Shown here: positions 12,236-23,446 of the stretch, piece by piece | Numbering within the stretch: position 1 is the stretch's first letter | Layout: each line of letters starts with the position of its first letter | DNA from: Apodemus sylvaticus | Lineage: Eukaryota; Chordata; Mammalia; Rodentia; Muridae | DNA: 64,000 nucleotides | Direction: 5' to 3' | Assembly (NCBI RefSeq): GCF_947179515.1 | Contig: NC_067474.1 | Span: 88,921,324 to 88,985,323, forward strand | The notes under the pieces: model-generated | What the model was told of the DNA's origin: nothing | The model's input: the letters and a program-made list of their open reading frames with translations, nothing else | Databases searched by the model: none | Position numbers and translations under genes: made by a program

Positions 12236-12781
12236 TACAACTCCTTACAATAGTGGCTTTTATTTTAAAAGTGTCCTGAGTCATTATATAAGTGTACGAG
12301 TATAAGATAAATAGCAATTGATACTTAATATCAGTGAGTTTTATTCAAGTTTAAAAAAAGGGTTCTGGGATAATAAAAGCAGGTAAAAAGAAAAAATATG
12401 TAAAGAGGAAATTACAGAGGGAAAAGGAACAAGAACCAGGAGCAAAGACAATAGTGAGGCTGAAAAATCTGTGGTCATCGTAGCCTTACCTGTGTGCTCT
12501 ATCTCTGTTTAAGTCCCAGAGTATCCCCTGGGATGGGGAATCCACGTAACCCAGGTTCCTATCCTAGCACACTGGAAAGGGATTCAGAGGAAAGCAAAGG
12601 CAGTTGACAGTGAATTTTCCTTTACTCAATAATGGCATTGAAAAGAATGCTACTCACAAATCTTACCAGCAGTAATAAAATGACACTACATGAAGGACTT
12701 CATTCATACAATTGTATTTATGTGTAGTGAATCACAATAGTCTCCCACAGACTTCGAGCAAGTAAAGAGTTCTCTCTGACC

Positions 12782-12967
12782 ATACACACACATACAGTAC
12801 ATAAATGATACACATATTCATATATACAGACATCATACATAGAGCATACACACATCCCACATACATACTACACACATACCACATATCACATAATCCCCAA
12901 AACACATGCAAAGCACATACACACATATGATACCTCCCCACACGCACACACGAGCACATGCACACAA
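12782..12967. repeat. Degenerate CA-rich tract
   Basis: Imperfect CA/CATA repeats on the plus strand. The overlapping minus-strand frame rich in Cys, Val and Met is a repeat artefact. Confidence 0.85.
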
Positions 12968-13488
12968 TATATACCTGTTTCTCATCCAAAATCTCATTGT
13001 AATTATTTATGCTGCAGTGAATATACTCCATTCAATCTCCTCAAGCATCCATCTGAATGTCTAGGAGAGTGTTTGTGACTCTGCCATGTATTAGAAAACT
13101 GCTGCTGTTGGGAATGGGGGTCATAGAGTTACAAAAACACATGGAAAGTTGCTAAGAAGCTTTCTTGGGAGCCAGACTTTTTGAAGTAGAATTGCTCTCT
13201 CCAGCAAGGTATGCAAGGATTGCACACGCTTTAGGGTTTAGGAAGCATTGCCATAAATTACCTGCTTTCTGAAGCAGGGAAAGTAAGGCTGGTAAGACTT
13301 GGTGATTTAGAAATCAAGTGTGTCTTCAAATCACATTCTGTTAGTTTGTTTTGTTTTTCCATGGGGTGTATTTCTGACAAAAGAGTTACTTTGATAGAGT
13401 AAATAATAGAGGCTTAAATCCTATTTCTAGAATATACTTTTGTACTTCATTTTTAATATAGGGTTTAATATAGAGCCTGGAACTTATT
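12968..13488. other. Unassigned sequence
   Basis: No gene or repeat family recognised. Confidence 0.45.
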
Positions 13489-13489
13489 A

Positions 13490-13655
13490 TTTTAGCTAGA
13501 CTAGATGGCCAATGAGTCCTTGCGATGTCCCCATTTCATGTTACTGCTCAGGACTAGGGTTTTCAGCTTTTATAAAAGGGCCAGGACCTGAATTATATTC
13601 TTATCCTTGTTCAGCAAAGACTTTACCCACTGATCATTCCGTCAGATCCTGCTGG
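13490..13655 (-). mobile_element. Old B4-like SINE
   Basis: Reads as the complement of B4: ctagatggccaatgagtcc, a block ending ttttataaaagggccaggacc, then agcaaagactttacccactg, the complement of the tRNA-like head. Confidence 0.55.
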
Positions 13656-13732
13656 CTTTTTGAGAGAATGTCATACATAGTCTAGGCTGATTAGAACTCT
13701 CTAGGTAGCCAAGGCTGACATGTATCTTCTGG
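13656..13732 (-). mobile_element. B1-like fragment
   Basis: The stretch tttttgagagaatgtcatac followed by tagtctaggctgattagaac resembles the complement of an old B1 right half (a gagacaggg...aggctgg pattern). Confidence 0.4.
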
Positions 13733-13825
13733 TCTCCATGGGTGTTTGAATACACGCACAGAAGGGGGCATGGACATATGCATGGAAACACATAAATGAA
13801 AATAAACTTACTAAAAATAAACATT
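13733..13825 (+). mobile_element. B3-like 3' end
   Basis: Starts at tctggtctccatgggtgttt and ends in an A-rich tail with gaaaataaac, matching the 3' part of B3 (ctggcctccacgggcac... aaataaa). The head is missing. Confidence 0.5.
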
Positions 13826-14145
13826 CTCAAAAATGTTTATTATTGTGATCACTTTACCAAATGAATAAATGTGCTCACAGGGAAATTCCCATATTTGATT
13901 ACAAACTCACAGTATCCATTTTCATAAGAATGAGGTAAATTTTCTCAGATATATAAACACACATACTTTTCCCAACTAAAGTAAGCATGTTTGGACATTT
14001 TTTTGGAAGGCATATACACTAAAATTGACTGAAATTGTGAACTTTAAAAGTTGGCAAGGTTAAAAGAAAATAAGGCCAGAGACTTTTTGAAACTTAACTG
14101 ACATTATCAACTAGAATCATGCATAGATAAAAAAGGAAACCAAAA

Positions 14146-14276
14146 AGGAAGGAAGGAACGGAGGAAGGAAGGGAGGAAGGAAGGAAGGAACGAAGGAAGG
14201 AACGAAGGAAGGAAGGAAGGAAGGAAGGAAGGAAGGAAGGAACGAAGGAAGGAAGGAAGGAAGGAAGGAGGAGAAA
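14146..14276. repeat. (GGAA)n tetranucleotide array
   Basis: About 130 bp of GGAA units with scattered variant units (ggaac, ggagg). The array is all-purine on the plus strand; the minus-strand Pro-Ser-Phe-Leu frame is an artefact. GGAA repeats are known binding platforms for ETS proteins, but no use is shown here. Confidence 0.97.
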
Positions 14277-15840
14277 GAAACATTGTCATCCTTTCAGGTC
14301 ACCAGATTAGGTGACCTAAATTCCAGATGAAGAAGGACTTCATGTAGTGTGCTACCCTGTCCCAAGTTTATTCTTAACAACACAACACAACACAATATGA
14401 AAACAAAACAAAACAACAAAAGCGTTTATAAAGTAAAGTTGGGATTTTCTTTATTCCTGTGTTCATAGGTAGGAGCAAGCCTGGTCTCCCACTGCTCTCT
14501 TGGCTGCCCTCTGAAGGTCTCTTCATTTTGTTTTTATTATAAGTTTCAAGTTTACTCCTGTTTTTTTTTTTTTTCCAACATTCAACAAGGACAGGAGTGG
14601 ATCATTAGCGTACCCCACACAACAAAAAATAAGCTCACCCTTCTTGATTCCTGGGCTAGCCCAGGATAATTTATTTTAACATACAGTACTGCATAGCCAT
14701 CAGATTTATCCACAATGACCCCCAAGGAGACAGCCGATGTTACTACTCTACACTAGAATTATAAAGTACAAATAAATATTAGACTAAGGGAGTTTCATTT
14801 GGAGTAAACATACTTTAAGTTTTGCACTTTAGTTTTAAAAAAATACGTACTTTAGTCATATTTAGTTTCCATATTTGTGAATAAATCTTGTCTGGCATGT
14901 AGCAACACATGGAATGTATTTCCTGAATGCAGTGAATGCGGTTTGGATGTGAATGAAACACTTCAAAGACCCATGCTGCGAGTCTCACTTTTTCCTGACT
15001 ACATGGTGGTTTTCCTAATTTAAAGTGTTCTTAAAACAAACACTTCTTTTCCTTAGACTCATAGCTTAAAGAACTTTAAAACTTTAAGAGATTAAGGGTC
15101 AATTGTCTTTCTATTTTTAGTACCTTAACTACGTCATATCACCAATTAATTCTTTTACACTTTATTTGAACAATTTAAAAATAGGCTGTACTGTGGGAAA
15201 TATATTAATTATAAAATTAAATACTAAGTACAAATTAATTAAATAATAATTAAATTATTATTATGTAATTATTAAATTATACTATCATGTCTCAGTGTTG
15301 AACTTTGGAAGTTATTGGGGCTTGATATAGTTCAATTTTCTTACTCTTACTGATATTAAAACAAAATACAAATGGCCAACAGTTGACCAAAATTTCATTA
15401 GCATTATAGTTATTACATCATCATTAAATTTATTATTTTTAATATTTTATAATAAGGACTTCATTTTAAGATTATATGGCTATGCATTTTAAGGTTAAAT
15501 AAGACTACAAATCTAATAGGATCAGAAATATTTCCCAGCAACTATAAAATTAAATGAAAAGTGTGAAAAGCAAAGCAAATAAATAAATAACCAAATAAAT
15601 AAAAGAACTGAAAAGTTATCAGTCACCAAATGCATTGAACTTCAAGTAAGAACTATAAGAGACTATGACATTAACTCTTAGACAAAACTACTGACTGTAC
15701 TCAGTGCCTTACAACAATTACAAGTTCTAAGTATCAAAATATTTATAGCAATCACATTTCACACATTTTTGTGTGAAATTACTATATACTGCTTCATATG
15801 TAACATATAATTATGAATATTTTGAAAATATCATACATCA
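14277..15840. other. AT-rich unassigned sequence
   Basis: Contains short AACAC/AAAAC runs (14380-14420), a T-run (14562-14575), AT-rich palindrome-like DNA at 15195-15285 and a 10-bp hairpin at 15756-15779. No gene recognised. Confidence 0.5.
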
Positions 15841-15975
15841 GATGGTTGGGGCACATACCTTTAATGCTAACACTCAGGAGCCATAGCCAGATGGATCTTG
15901 AGATCGAGGCCAGCTTGGTCTACAGAGTGAGTTTTAGGGCAGACAGGGCTACACAGAAAAATCTTGTCTGAAAAT
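15841..15975 (+). mobile_element. B1 SINE, diverged
   Basis: Contains acctttaatgctaacactca, gaggccagcttggtctacag, agtgagttttagggcag and agggctacacagaaa in B1 order, followed by an A-rich tail. The first bases of the head are lost. It sits immediately upstream of the B2 at 16021. Confidence 0.85.
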
Positions 15976-16020
15976 AACAAACACAGAAAAAAGAATAAAA
16001 CAATTTAAAACACAGTGAAG

Positions 16021-16195
16021 GGGCTGGGGAACTGGCTCAGAGGTTGATAGCACTGGCTGCTCTTCCAGAGGTCCTGAGTTCAGTTCCCAGTCACCACATG
16101 GTGGCTTACAACCATCTGAAATGAAATCCGACTTCCTTTTCTGATGTGTCTGAAAGAGCAACAGTGTACTTACATAAAATAAACAAATATTTAAA
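16021..16195 (+). mobile_element. B2 SINE
   Basis: Near-complete B2: gggctggggaactggctcag head (tRNA-like, internal pol III boxes), gctcttccagaggtcctgag, accacatggtggcttacaac, then gtgtctgaaagagcaacag and a tail with AATAAA-like aaataaac. A few substitutions only. Confidence 0.93.
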
Positions 16196-16729
16196 ACAAA
16201 ATAAAATCAACCATAGTTAAAACAAATTTGCCTTAGAAAAAGACAAACTTTAAAATATATACATAGAGCCAAACTGACCTAAGAATGAGAAAATTTGAAA
16301 TTAACTTATACAAAGCAAATAATCTGGGATGGTAATAAAAATGTTCTCACAGGGAAGCCTAGTGTCAGACATATCATCAGTGAATTATAGCATGACATTT
16401 ATGTTTATATAAACTCTTTGAGGGAGAGAAAATAACCTCAACTCATTCTAGAATGATCCTGAGGAAGTGCCCACTGAACTACCTTACCAGCCCCTAGACT
16501 AAAAGGCTTTGAAAACCAATATCAAGCAAAAGACACCCACATAACAATGGGTGATTTAGCTAACAATCAAAAAGTAATGTAGGCATATAGTGCTGGTTTA
16601 TTCCAGGTTCACTGACTTAGTGATAAAACTGAACAGGAAATCCAGAGCAAACTAGAAAGTCATCACATTAAGTACTAATCCAACGTTTATTCCATCCCTG
16701 TCTTTTTAAACTGATCTCATCCAATTTGT
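16196..16729. other. Mostly unassigned; ID-like scrap
   Basis: A minus-strand scrap at about 16457-16497 (aagtgcccactgaactacct then taccagcccct) resembles an ID or B2 head complement. The rest is unassigned. Confidence 0.35.
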
Positions 16730-17748
16730 GCTGCATACTCCCACTACAGCATAGCTAACCGGCCAGGATCTATATCCTTAAAGAAAACTGTCGTCCCCTT
16801 TTCTGGCAGCTACCAATTGACAATAGCTCCTGAGCTAAGGATGGGACTTTGTGCCCACTCCACTCACCATCCTGGAGTTTTTGTCTGTCTTGATTTTGAG
16901 CAGGTATTGGGGATGTTGTCATTCTCACTGTGATTTCATATGTGCAACTGCCTTGCTGTGTCTAGAAAACACTATTTCCCTGTAATATTCTACTACCTCT
17001 TGCTTGTAGAATTTTCTGCTTTCTTATACTTGATCATTAAGCTTTGGGAGGATAGAGAACACAATAGTTGTTACATGTAAGGCTGCACATTCCACACATT
17101 GGAATTGACTAGATGTGGATATTTGTTAATCACCACCTCTTCAATAAAAGCTTCGCTGGAGGTGATTGAGAGATTCACAAATCTATAGATACAACAATAA
17201 ATCAGTAGAATCAGTTTAATACTATACTCATTTAGGTGAATAATGGCAAAGACCTTATGACCTATCTACAAATTCTTGGCCCCAATAATCAGTATGGGTA
17301 TCAGCTTGGAATGGGCCCTAAATCCAATCAGAGAATAGTTGGGTACTCCTATGACACGCCTGCCACTGTGGGACTAGTGAGATTGTATTACAGGCCCAGT
17401 TATTATCCATTATTGTAGTTCACAGACTTCACAAGGTGGGTAAAACTGATGATTATTTTCTCCTTTGGTAGCATCTATAGCACACTCTAGCCTTGTGAAA
17501 GCAAATCAATTTAGACGTAGCATCAAGTTTAATATTTTCCATGTTCTAAGATCAAGTGTGTGGTATCTTCAATAGTGGGGTTTTAGTGTGAAATTATGGA
17601 GGGTAACAAGATCAATAGCAACAGCCTGCATAATTTACTGGTCTAAGTGATATCACTGGCCTTAAATTCCGAAGGAGGGTGACGTACTCCTGGGTCCAGG
17701 CTTTTCATTTGTTAGCTTGCAGTATCTAGAAAAGGTACCTCATTACAG
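16730..17748. mobile_element. Probable old murine L1 3' UTR
   Basis: The blocks aattgacaatagctcctgag, then gttttgtctgtcttgat-like and tgtctagaaaacactatttc, and later aaatccaatcagagaatagt and gatcaagtgtgtggtatctt, match a repeat I know as abundant in mouse DNA and believe to be an Lx-type L1 3' UTR. I cannot fix the subfamily or strand from memory. The open frame at 17236-17418 lies inside it and is not a gene. Confidence 0.4.
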
Positions 17749-17794
<46 letters not shown>

Positions 17795-17835
17795 TTATCT
17801 ATCTATCATATATCTATCTGTATATATATATATGC
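17749..17835. repeat. (ATCT)n with (TA)n end
   Basis: About 16 tetranucleotide units with one variant (ttat), then a short TA run at 17820-17833. Confidence 0.95.
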
Positions 17836-18060
17836 ATAAATATTTACATATTTTAGGAAGCATATATAATAGTTTGTTTTCCTATGTCTCTTCTAAAATG
17901 TCTTTATTGTTATCTCACACATTCCTTTCTCTAGCCTGCCTACCTAACCCCATTATACTTTTCCTATCCCATTATTTATCTTAACCCTTAATTCCTTGTC
18001 TATACCCATATGGATTCTTATTAGTGTTTGACATCTATGAGTATTCTCTATGAACAGAAT
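17836..18060. mobile_element. Probable continuation of old L1 3' UTR
   Basis: The pyrimidine-rich stretch (ctcacacattcctttctcta, then cctgcctacctaaccccatt) is of the kind that follows the element at 16730-17748 in other mouse copies. The ATCT array separates the two parts. Confidence 0.35.
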
Positions 18061-18179
18061 TAGAAATTATTATATAACACGGGGTGCCACAGGTTCATGA
18101 AAGTAAAACTCACAGGCCTAGAAAGTCTCAGATGTGGGTAAGAACAGCTGGATGAAAAGCAAAGCAAAACAAGAAAGTG

Positions 18180-18610
18180 GAACAGAATATATAAGGACTA
18201 GGAATATATGAAAAAGCTGTATCATGATGGCTAGTGTTTGTTTACTTCACACAAACTAGAGTCACCTGAGACGCATGGACCTGCCTCCATCTGGTTGGGG
18301 TGTAGGCAAGGAAGTGGTAGCATTTTCTTGCTGTGGGAAGGCCATTGTTGGCTTCTGTGATTCTACTGTGGGCAGTACCATCCCTTTAACAGGTGGTTCT
18401 AGGTTATATTTAAATTCAGTTTGAGCAAGCCATGGAGAGCAAACTGGTAAACATAGTTCCATCATGGTCTCTGCTTCAATTGGTGCCTCCAGATTCCTGC
18501 CTTGATTTCCTCCCCTGACTCCCCTTCATAATGGACTATTACCTGGAAGTTTAACATAAATTAAACTATTTTTACTACAAGTTGCTTTTAGTGATGATGT
18601 TTATGATATC
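18180..18610 (+). mobile_element. Rodent interspersed repeat, family not named
   Basis: The order of blocks (actagagtcacctgagacgc, actgtgggcagtaccatccc, gagcaagccatggagagcaa, tggtctctgcttcaattggt, caagttgcttttagtgatga) is one I recognise as recurrent in mouse DNA, ending beside an A-rich ataaattaaac segment. I cannot name the family reliably. Confidence 0.5.
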
Positions 18611-18839
18611 AGTAGATAACATTAAGCAGGAGATCATATAGAAACCTACAAATTTATAAGCTAACTGGAATATTTAATTTTCAAAGAAGTTTGAATAAAT
18701 TGGAATATCCTGCAATCTCTTTCCAGAAACTGTAAGATTTAAAAGGAACATCTCAATGCCAGGTATGGGATGCTTCTCTAAGAGTTTTGGCTCCAGAAGC
18801 CCTATGGTGGCTCCAAAAGATTGCAAAAGAACACAACCT

Positions 18840-19010
18840 AGGGATGGGAATATGCCTCAGAAGTTAAAGCAATTGTGTCCACAGATGAGGTTTGGTCCCC
18901 TGCACTCACAGTGTCTTGAAAGCATCTGATTCCAGGTCCAGGGCATTTAATATCCTCTTTGGACCCCTTAAGATGGTAGGCATATACATACATACATAAA
19001 ATATTTACAC
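18840..19010 (+). mobile_element. B3-like SINE, diverged
   Basis: A B2-type head (ctagggatgggaatatgcct), a middle part with gtttggtcccctgcactcac, then atctgattccaggtccagg and an A-rich catacataaaata tail. Strongly diverged. Confidence 0.5.
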
Positions 19011-19416
19011 AAACCAAAATAAAATAAACCTAAAAGTTTTTGTGCAAAACAAGGCCAATACGGGGTATAATTATTGCTTTTAGTTATTTCTGGAACTGTG
19101 CTGTAAGGTCCTATAGTTGAAGATATCATACACTTTGAATACAGAACATAGAAAAATGAAGGTGAAATTGTGTTGGAAGCTTCTTTCCTGTTGTCTAGAA
19201 CACTAGAACACCAACCTTTTACTGACACATTGACATTACTACTTGGGTGATAAACATGTGCTTTTTGAATGAATTTGGGGCCTACTTTGTGGGAGGGCAT
19301 TGATGCCTGTTGCTAAAGCCCAGTGAAAACCCTATGGCTGAGAGGTCATAGGTCATGAGTTGGAGGATGGGGACCTACTACTCATGTTTTGCTAAATGGA
19401 CACATTCATGCATATG

Positions 19417-19418
<2 letters not shown>

Positions 19419-19468
<50 letters not shown>
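19419..19468. repeat. (AG)n microsatellite
   Basis: About 24 AG units without interruption. The minus-strand Ser-Leu frame is an artefact. Confidence 0.97.
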
Positions 19469-19469
<1 letters not shown>

Positions 19470-19734
19470 ATCATATGTTCTCTCTCATGTTTGAATCCTA
19501 CCAGATAATCTGTGTGTATATTTATGAGTGGTAATGGCTGTGGACATAGGCTATTAGGACATAAGTGACAGGGAAGTGGAAGGTTGGCTATGAGGTGGAA
19601 GGGGACGATGTGAACAATCAAAGAGTTGGGAGAGGAGAATGAACAGATCAAGTTTGTTTGAAATGTCATAATGAAACTTAGTAGTGTGCATTCTAATAAA
19701 AGAAAAACAGCCCAACACTTTATGAAGCTTTGGA
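19469..19734. other. Unassigned sequence
   Basis: No gene or repeat family recognised. Confidence 0.4.
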
Positions 19735-19971
19735 AATATTTCTATGTAGTTCAGTTACTGAAGAGCTTGCCTTGCAGGAATGATTACTGGAGTTTGCCGC
19801 CCAGGACTCATACATCTGGTGCTCCCTTGTAATCCCAGTGCCGAAGAGGCAGAGACAGGTGTATCCCTGGGCCTCACCGGCCAGCCAGCCTAGCTTACTT
19901 GGTGAATTCCAGGGCATCGAGATAACATGTCTCAAAAAACAAGTGACCATCACATAAGAAAAGACAGTTGA
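19735..19971 (+). mobile_element. B4 SINE, left part
   Basis: Typical B4: a diverged tRNA-like head, then tgtaatcccagtgccgaaga, ggcagagacaggtgtatccc, tgggcctcaccggccagcca, gcctagcttacttggtgaat and gtctcaaaaaacaagtg. The element is cut at 19971 by the L1 that follows and continues at 20964. Confidence 0.85.
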
Positions 19972-20947
19972 CTGGTGTAAGTTGAAACCTCAGGGTTGTT
20001 TTGATCTGCATTTCCCTAATGACTAATGATGTTGAGCACTTCTTAAGGTGCCTCTCAGCCATCTGAATTTCTTCAGGTGAAAATTCTTTGTTTAGATCTG
20101 TACCCCATTTTTAATAGGGTTATTTGGTTCCCTGGGGTCTAACTTCTTGAGTTCTTTGTATATATTGGATATTAGCCCTCTATCAGATGTAGGGGTGGTG
20201 AAGATTCTTTCGCAATTAAGGTAAAAAACTCAGGAGACAGCAGGTGTTGGCGAGGATGTGGAGAAAGAGGAACACTCCTCTACTGCTGATGGGGTTGTAA
20301 GATGGTACAACCACTTTGGAAATCAGTCTGGTGGTTCCTCAGAAAACTGGACATGACACTTCCGGAGGACCCTGCTATACCTCTCCTGGGCATATACCCA
20401 AAGGATTCCCTGGCATTCAATAAAGACACATGCTCCATTATGTTCATAGCAGCCTTATTTATAATAGCCAGAGGCTGGAAAGAACCCAGATGTCCCTCAA
20501 AGGAGGAATGGATACAGAAAATGTGGTATATTTACACAATGGAATACTACTCAGCAATTAGAAACAATGAATTCACAAAATTTTTAGGCAAATGGTTTGA
20601 TCTGGAAAATATCATCCTAAGTGAGGTAACCCAATCACAAAAGAATACACATACAATTTCTGATTAGTGGATATTAATTATCCCAAAAGCTCTGAATACC
20701 CAAGGCACAAATCGCATAACAAATGACTCCCGTGAAGAAGTATGGAGAGGGTCCTGATTCTGGAAATGATTGATCTAGCGTTGGAGGGGAGTATGAGGAC
20801 AGAGAAAAAGGAGAGAGGTGATTGGAGAATGGGTGGAGAGAAGAAGGCTTATGGGACATATGGAGAGGGGGGATCTGGGAAAGGGGAAATCATTTGGAAT
20901 GTAAACAAAGAATATAGAAAATAAAAATATATATTAAAAAAAGAAAA
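19972..20947 (+). mobile_element. 5'-inverted (twin-primed) L1 insertion
   Basis: The left part, 19972 to about 20220, is L1 ORF2 in antisense; the right part, from about 20223, is L1 ORF2 C-terminus in sense (RGCGERGTLLYC-like segment, LLGIYPKD, MWYIYTMEYYSAI), 3' UTR and a poly-A-like end at about 20925-20947. The inverted part ends in the source near the caccagt of ORF2, and the sense part restarts some 15-20 bases later in the source. Both parts lie between aagaaaagacagttga (19956-19971) and aagaaaagagagttga (20948-20963), 15 of 16 matching, so they are one insertion. This is the structure expected of twin priming. ORF2 remains are broken and noncoding. Confidence 0.92.
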
Positions 20948-20963
20948 AAGAAAAGAGAGTTGA

Positions 20964-21045
20964 TCTCTGCACATACTCACATGCATGCTTCCCCCATATG
21001 TGAACATGGGCACAGGTACACACATAAAGATACACTTTTTGTGCA
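20964..21045 (+). mobile_element. B4 SINE, right part
   Basis: This stretch (tctctgcacatactcacatg, then a CA-rich tail ending acataaagatacac) is the 3' end of the B4 begun at 19735. Removing the L1 and one copy of its target duplication joins the two parts. Confidence 0.7.
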
Positions 21046-21689
21046 TGGTTTTCGTACTGTTTAATATAGGCAGTATAATTTTATCATGTTTTTATTCTAA
21101 GTGGTTGGCAAAAAGACAAGAAAATATGTACTCCATGCATGTTCGGGAGGTTAAAACTTGAGTATTCTGTTTTTTTGGAACCATTTCTATTAGAATTCAC
21201 TTTTATAAGACACATTACTGAAGATATCCCTCTGGCAAATTCTCATAAATTCATTTTGCAACAGCAATTTGTTTACATAAAACCTCAAAAATCAAGCAAA
21301 GTATATTATTTACATATGAGAGGTTCTATTCTGAGTCTGCATACATCTGGCATAGCTCATATTTTACTTAATTTAAATAGATAAGTGTTGGAATGAGTGC
21401 CTTTCAGTTAATTGCTCTACATTGGTAAGCCTCTGCCTCGAATTTTAGAGTATGTTTACAAGAATGAGATCCCTATAATAGTCCACTTCTCCAGTCTACT
21501 CTATCGTTTCCCTGTTGTTTATGTGTCTCCTAATGAAGAATACAAAGAACGTTTATAATCATTGCTAATAATGGCCCACAGTTGAATGCCCTTTCATTGG
21601 TGGCCAGTGAAAAGGAACACTATAAGACAGTAAAGCACAATAGTTATGACTGGCTTTAGATCTAGGGAGACTTAGGTTGAATCCTCACC
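21046..21689. other. Unassigned sequence
   Basis: No gene or repeat family recognised. The frame at 21139-21384 shows no protein features I can identify. Confidence 0.45.
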
Positions 21690-21795
21690 CTATTCATGTA
21701 CCATTCATTTGCCAGACATTTATTCAATACTTGTTTTGTGGAAGCATTGAGCTAGGTTCTGAAAAAGGAGTAGTGGATAAAACAATATATAGTAC
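21690..21795 (-). mobile_element. L2 3' end relic
   Basis: The stretch accattcatttgccagacat, ttattcaatacttgttttgt, then gagctaggttctgaaaaagg resembles the complement of the L2 3' end (an old LINE shared by mammals). Confidence 0.5.
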
Positions 21796-21957
21796 TTCAG
21801 TTCTCAGAAACAGTTCGAGTTTAGCCAAGAGTTCAGCTATGGATTGCATAATCAAATTAGTAAATTCAGATCTTAACTAAAAGTCAAAGCTCCAGAGAAT
21901 GGAAACATAATAACAAAGCAGCAAAGACTGAACACCAGACATGGATTTTTTTCTTTT

Positions 21958-22034
21958 AAGTACTGGGATGCATTGCAGGGCCTTTCTCAGGCTATGCAAG
22001 TGCCTACCATTGAGCTGTATCCACAGTCTTCTGC
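21958..22034 (-). mobile_element. Old ID SINE
   Basis: Reads on the plus strand as tgggatgcattgcagggcct, a tatgcaagtgcctaccattg segment, gagctgtatccacagtcttc, which is the complement of the tRNA-like ID core with about 20 substitutions. Confidence 0.65.
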
Positions 22035-23355
22035 CCTGAAATCGATGATTTCTAAAAGCATCTCTTATTCATACGACAAGCCTCCTTAAAATAATATGGA
22101 TGAAGTAAGTATTAGCAATTAATAAATAAATAACAGCTATACTTTAATTTTAATAACATTACTAATTTGATGAATTAAAAAGAATTATAAAATATATAAA
22201 AATATTTTTAAGAAATAAATTTATTCTTATCAAGCAAAAAATATAATTCACAGCTTGTGCTATCATCTCATTTGAACGTTTGAAAGAAAATTCAACGTCC
22301 AAGGATCAGGACAGATTGCAAGAGCGCAGCACTTGAAGTAGTTTTTCACTCATGGTCTTTGTGCTCTCCTTACTACTTTGGCGTATACTCCTTAATTTGG
22401 AAATAAGTTCTAGGCTTGCGACAACCTGCATCTGAGTCATGCCACATAGTGACCATGTGCAGCAAACACACACTTGATATTTAAACAACTATGTGCAGCT
22501 GAGTCCCTGTCATGAACTGACTCTATGACTTGGAGTTCTCCAATTCAACCTCTACACAGAATACAACACCTTGCCAAGGATGTTTTAAGCAATACTGATT
22601 TGATGTATATGTAAATATTGCAACCCACTTGTAATTATAGTCAATTGTTGAGAATTTAGACAAAATAATTATTAAAAAAGACACTGTCTGAAAATGATAC
22701 TGTGAAGGTAGTAATATAAAGTGCACTAACATGTGGCGCTTTGCAATTCTTGTTAAAGCCCTACAGATAACACAACATCATTGTTTCTCCTCTGGCAGAT
22801 GTCCATCATCCTTTTCTGGGTATATCCCAGATGCATTGTGAATACACAATAGCAGAAGGAGATGAACCACAAAGCCCTTCAGAGACCCATCTAAATACAC
22901 CCATCCTAGAACTGCAAAATACTCAGCATGGCCAGTGCTAACACAGCGCATGAGGGAGTGAAGGAAAGTGAAGTTGGAGAAATATGTACACACAGCTCCA
23001 TGCAGCCTTGTGTGTTCTATTCAGGAATCCGTGTACTTTAAAACTAATAGAAAGCCTTGAGTGTCTTATGACAGGGAAAGGGTATAGGTGATGAAGAGGT
23101 ATGAGAACCAGAGCAGTGTCTGAAAAATTCCATCCACTTAGTAACAGAGAGCAGAGCACACAGAAACCACAGATTGTATGTCATTTGCATTTGTAAAGAT
23201 GGGACTCTGAATAATTGAATGGAGAGGATGTGAGTCATGACTGAGGTATTTACAGGATGGAAGATCAATTGTGATTAGGAATAAACTAGATGTGATTTTC
23301 AGGCTCCTCTAGTTTGAACCAATAGGGTACACAAGCTCTGTGTTTGTAGTTCATA
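22035..23355. other. Unassigned sequence
   Basis: No gene or repeat family recognised. Several short minus-strand open frames (22778-23268) overlap in different frames and look like chance. Confidence 0.45.
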
Positions 23356-23400
<45 letters not shown>

Positions 23401-23446
23401 TGTGTGTGTGTGTGTGCGTGCATGTGTGTATGTGTGTGTCTGTGTA
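23356..23446. repeat. (TG)n microsatellite
   Basis: About 90 bp of TG units with interruptions of TA, CG and CA. Alternating purine-pyrimidine DNA of this kind can adopt Z-form. Confidence 0.97.

Noticed and set aside
12782..12967. CA-rich region considered as a regularly spaced (CRISPR-like) array
   Set aside because: The units are simple CA/CATA repeats without distinct spacers, and the DNA is mammalian.
17749..17819. ATCT array considered as a tandem regulatory element
   Set aside because: Plain tetranucleotide microsatellite; nothing beyond simple sequence.
20302..20667. 121-codon frame resembling a protein with MWYIYTMEYYSAI
   Set aside because: It is the C-terminal end of a dead L1 ORF2, not a host gene.
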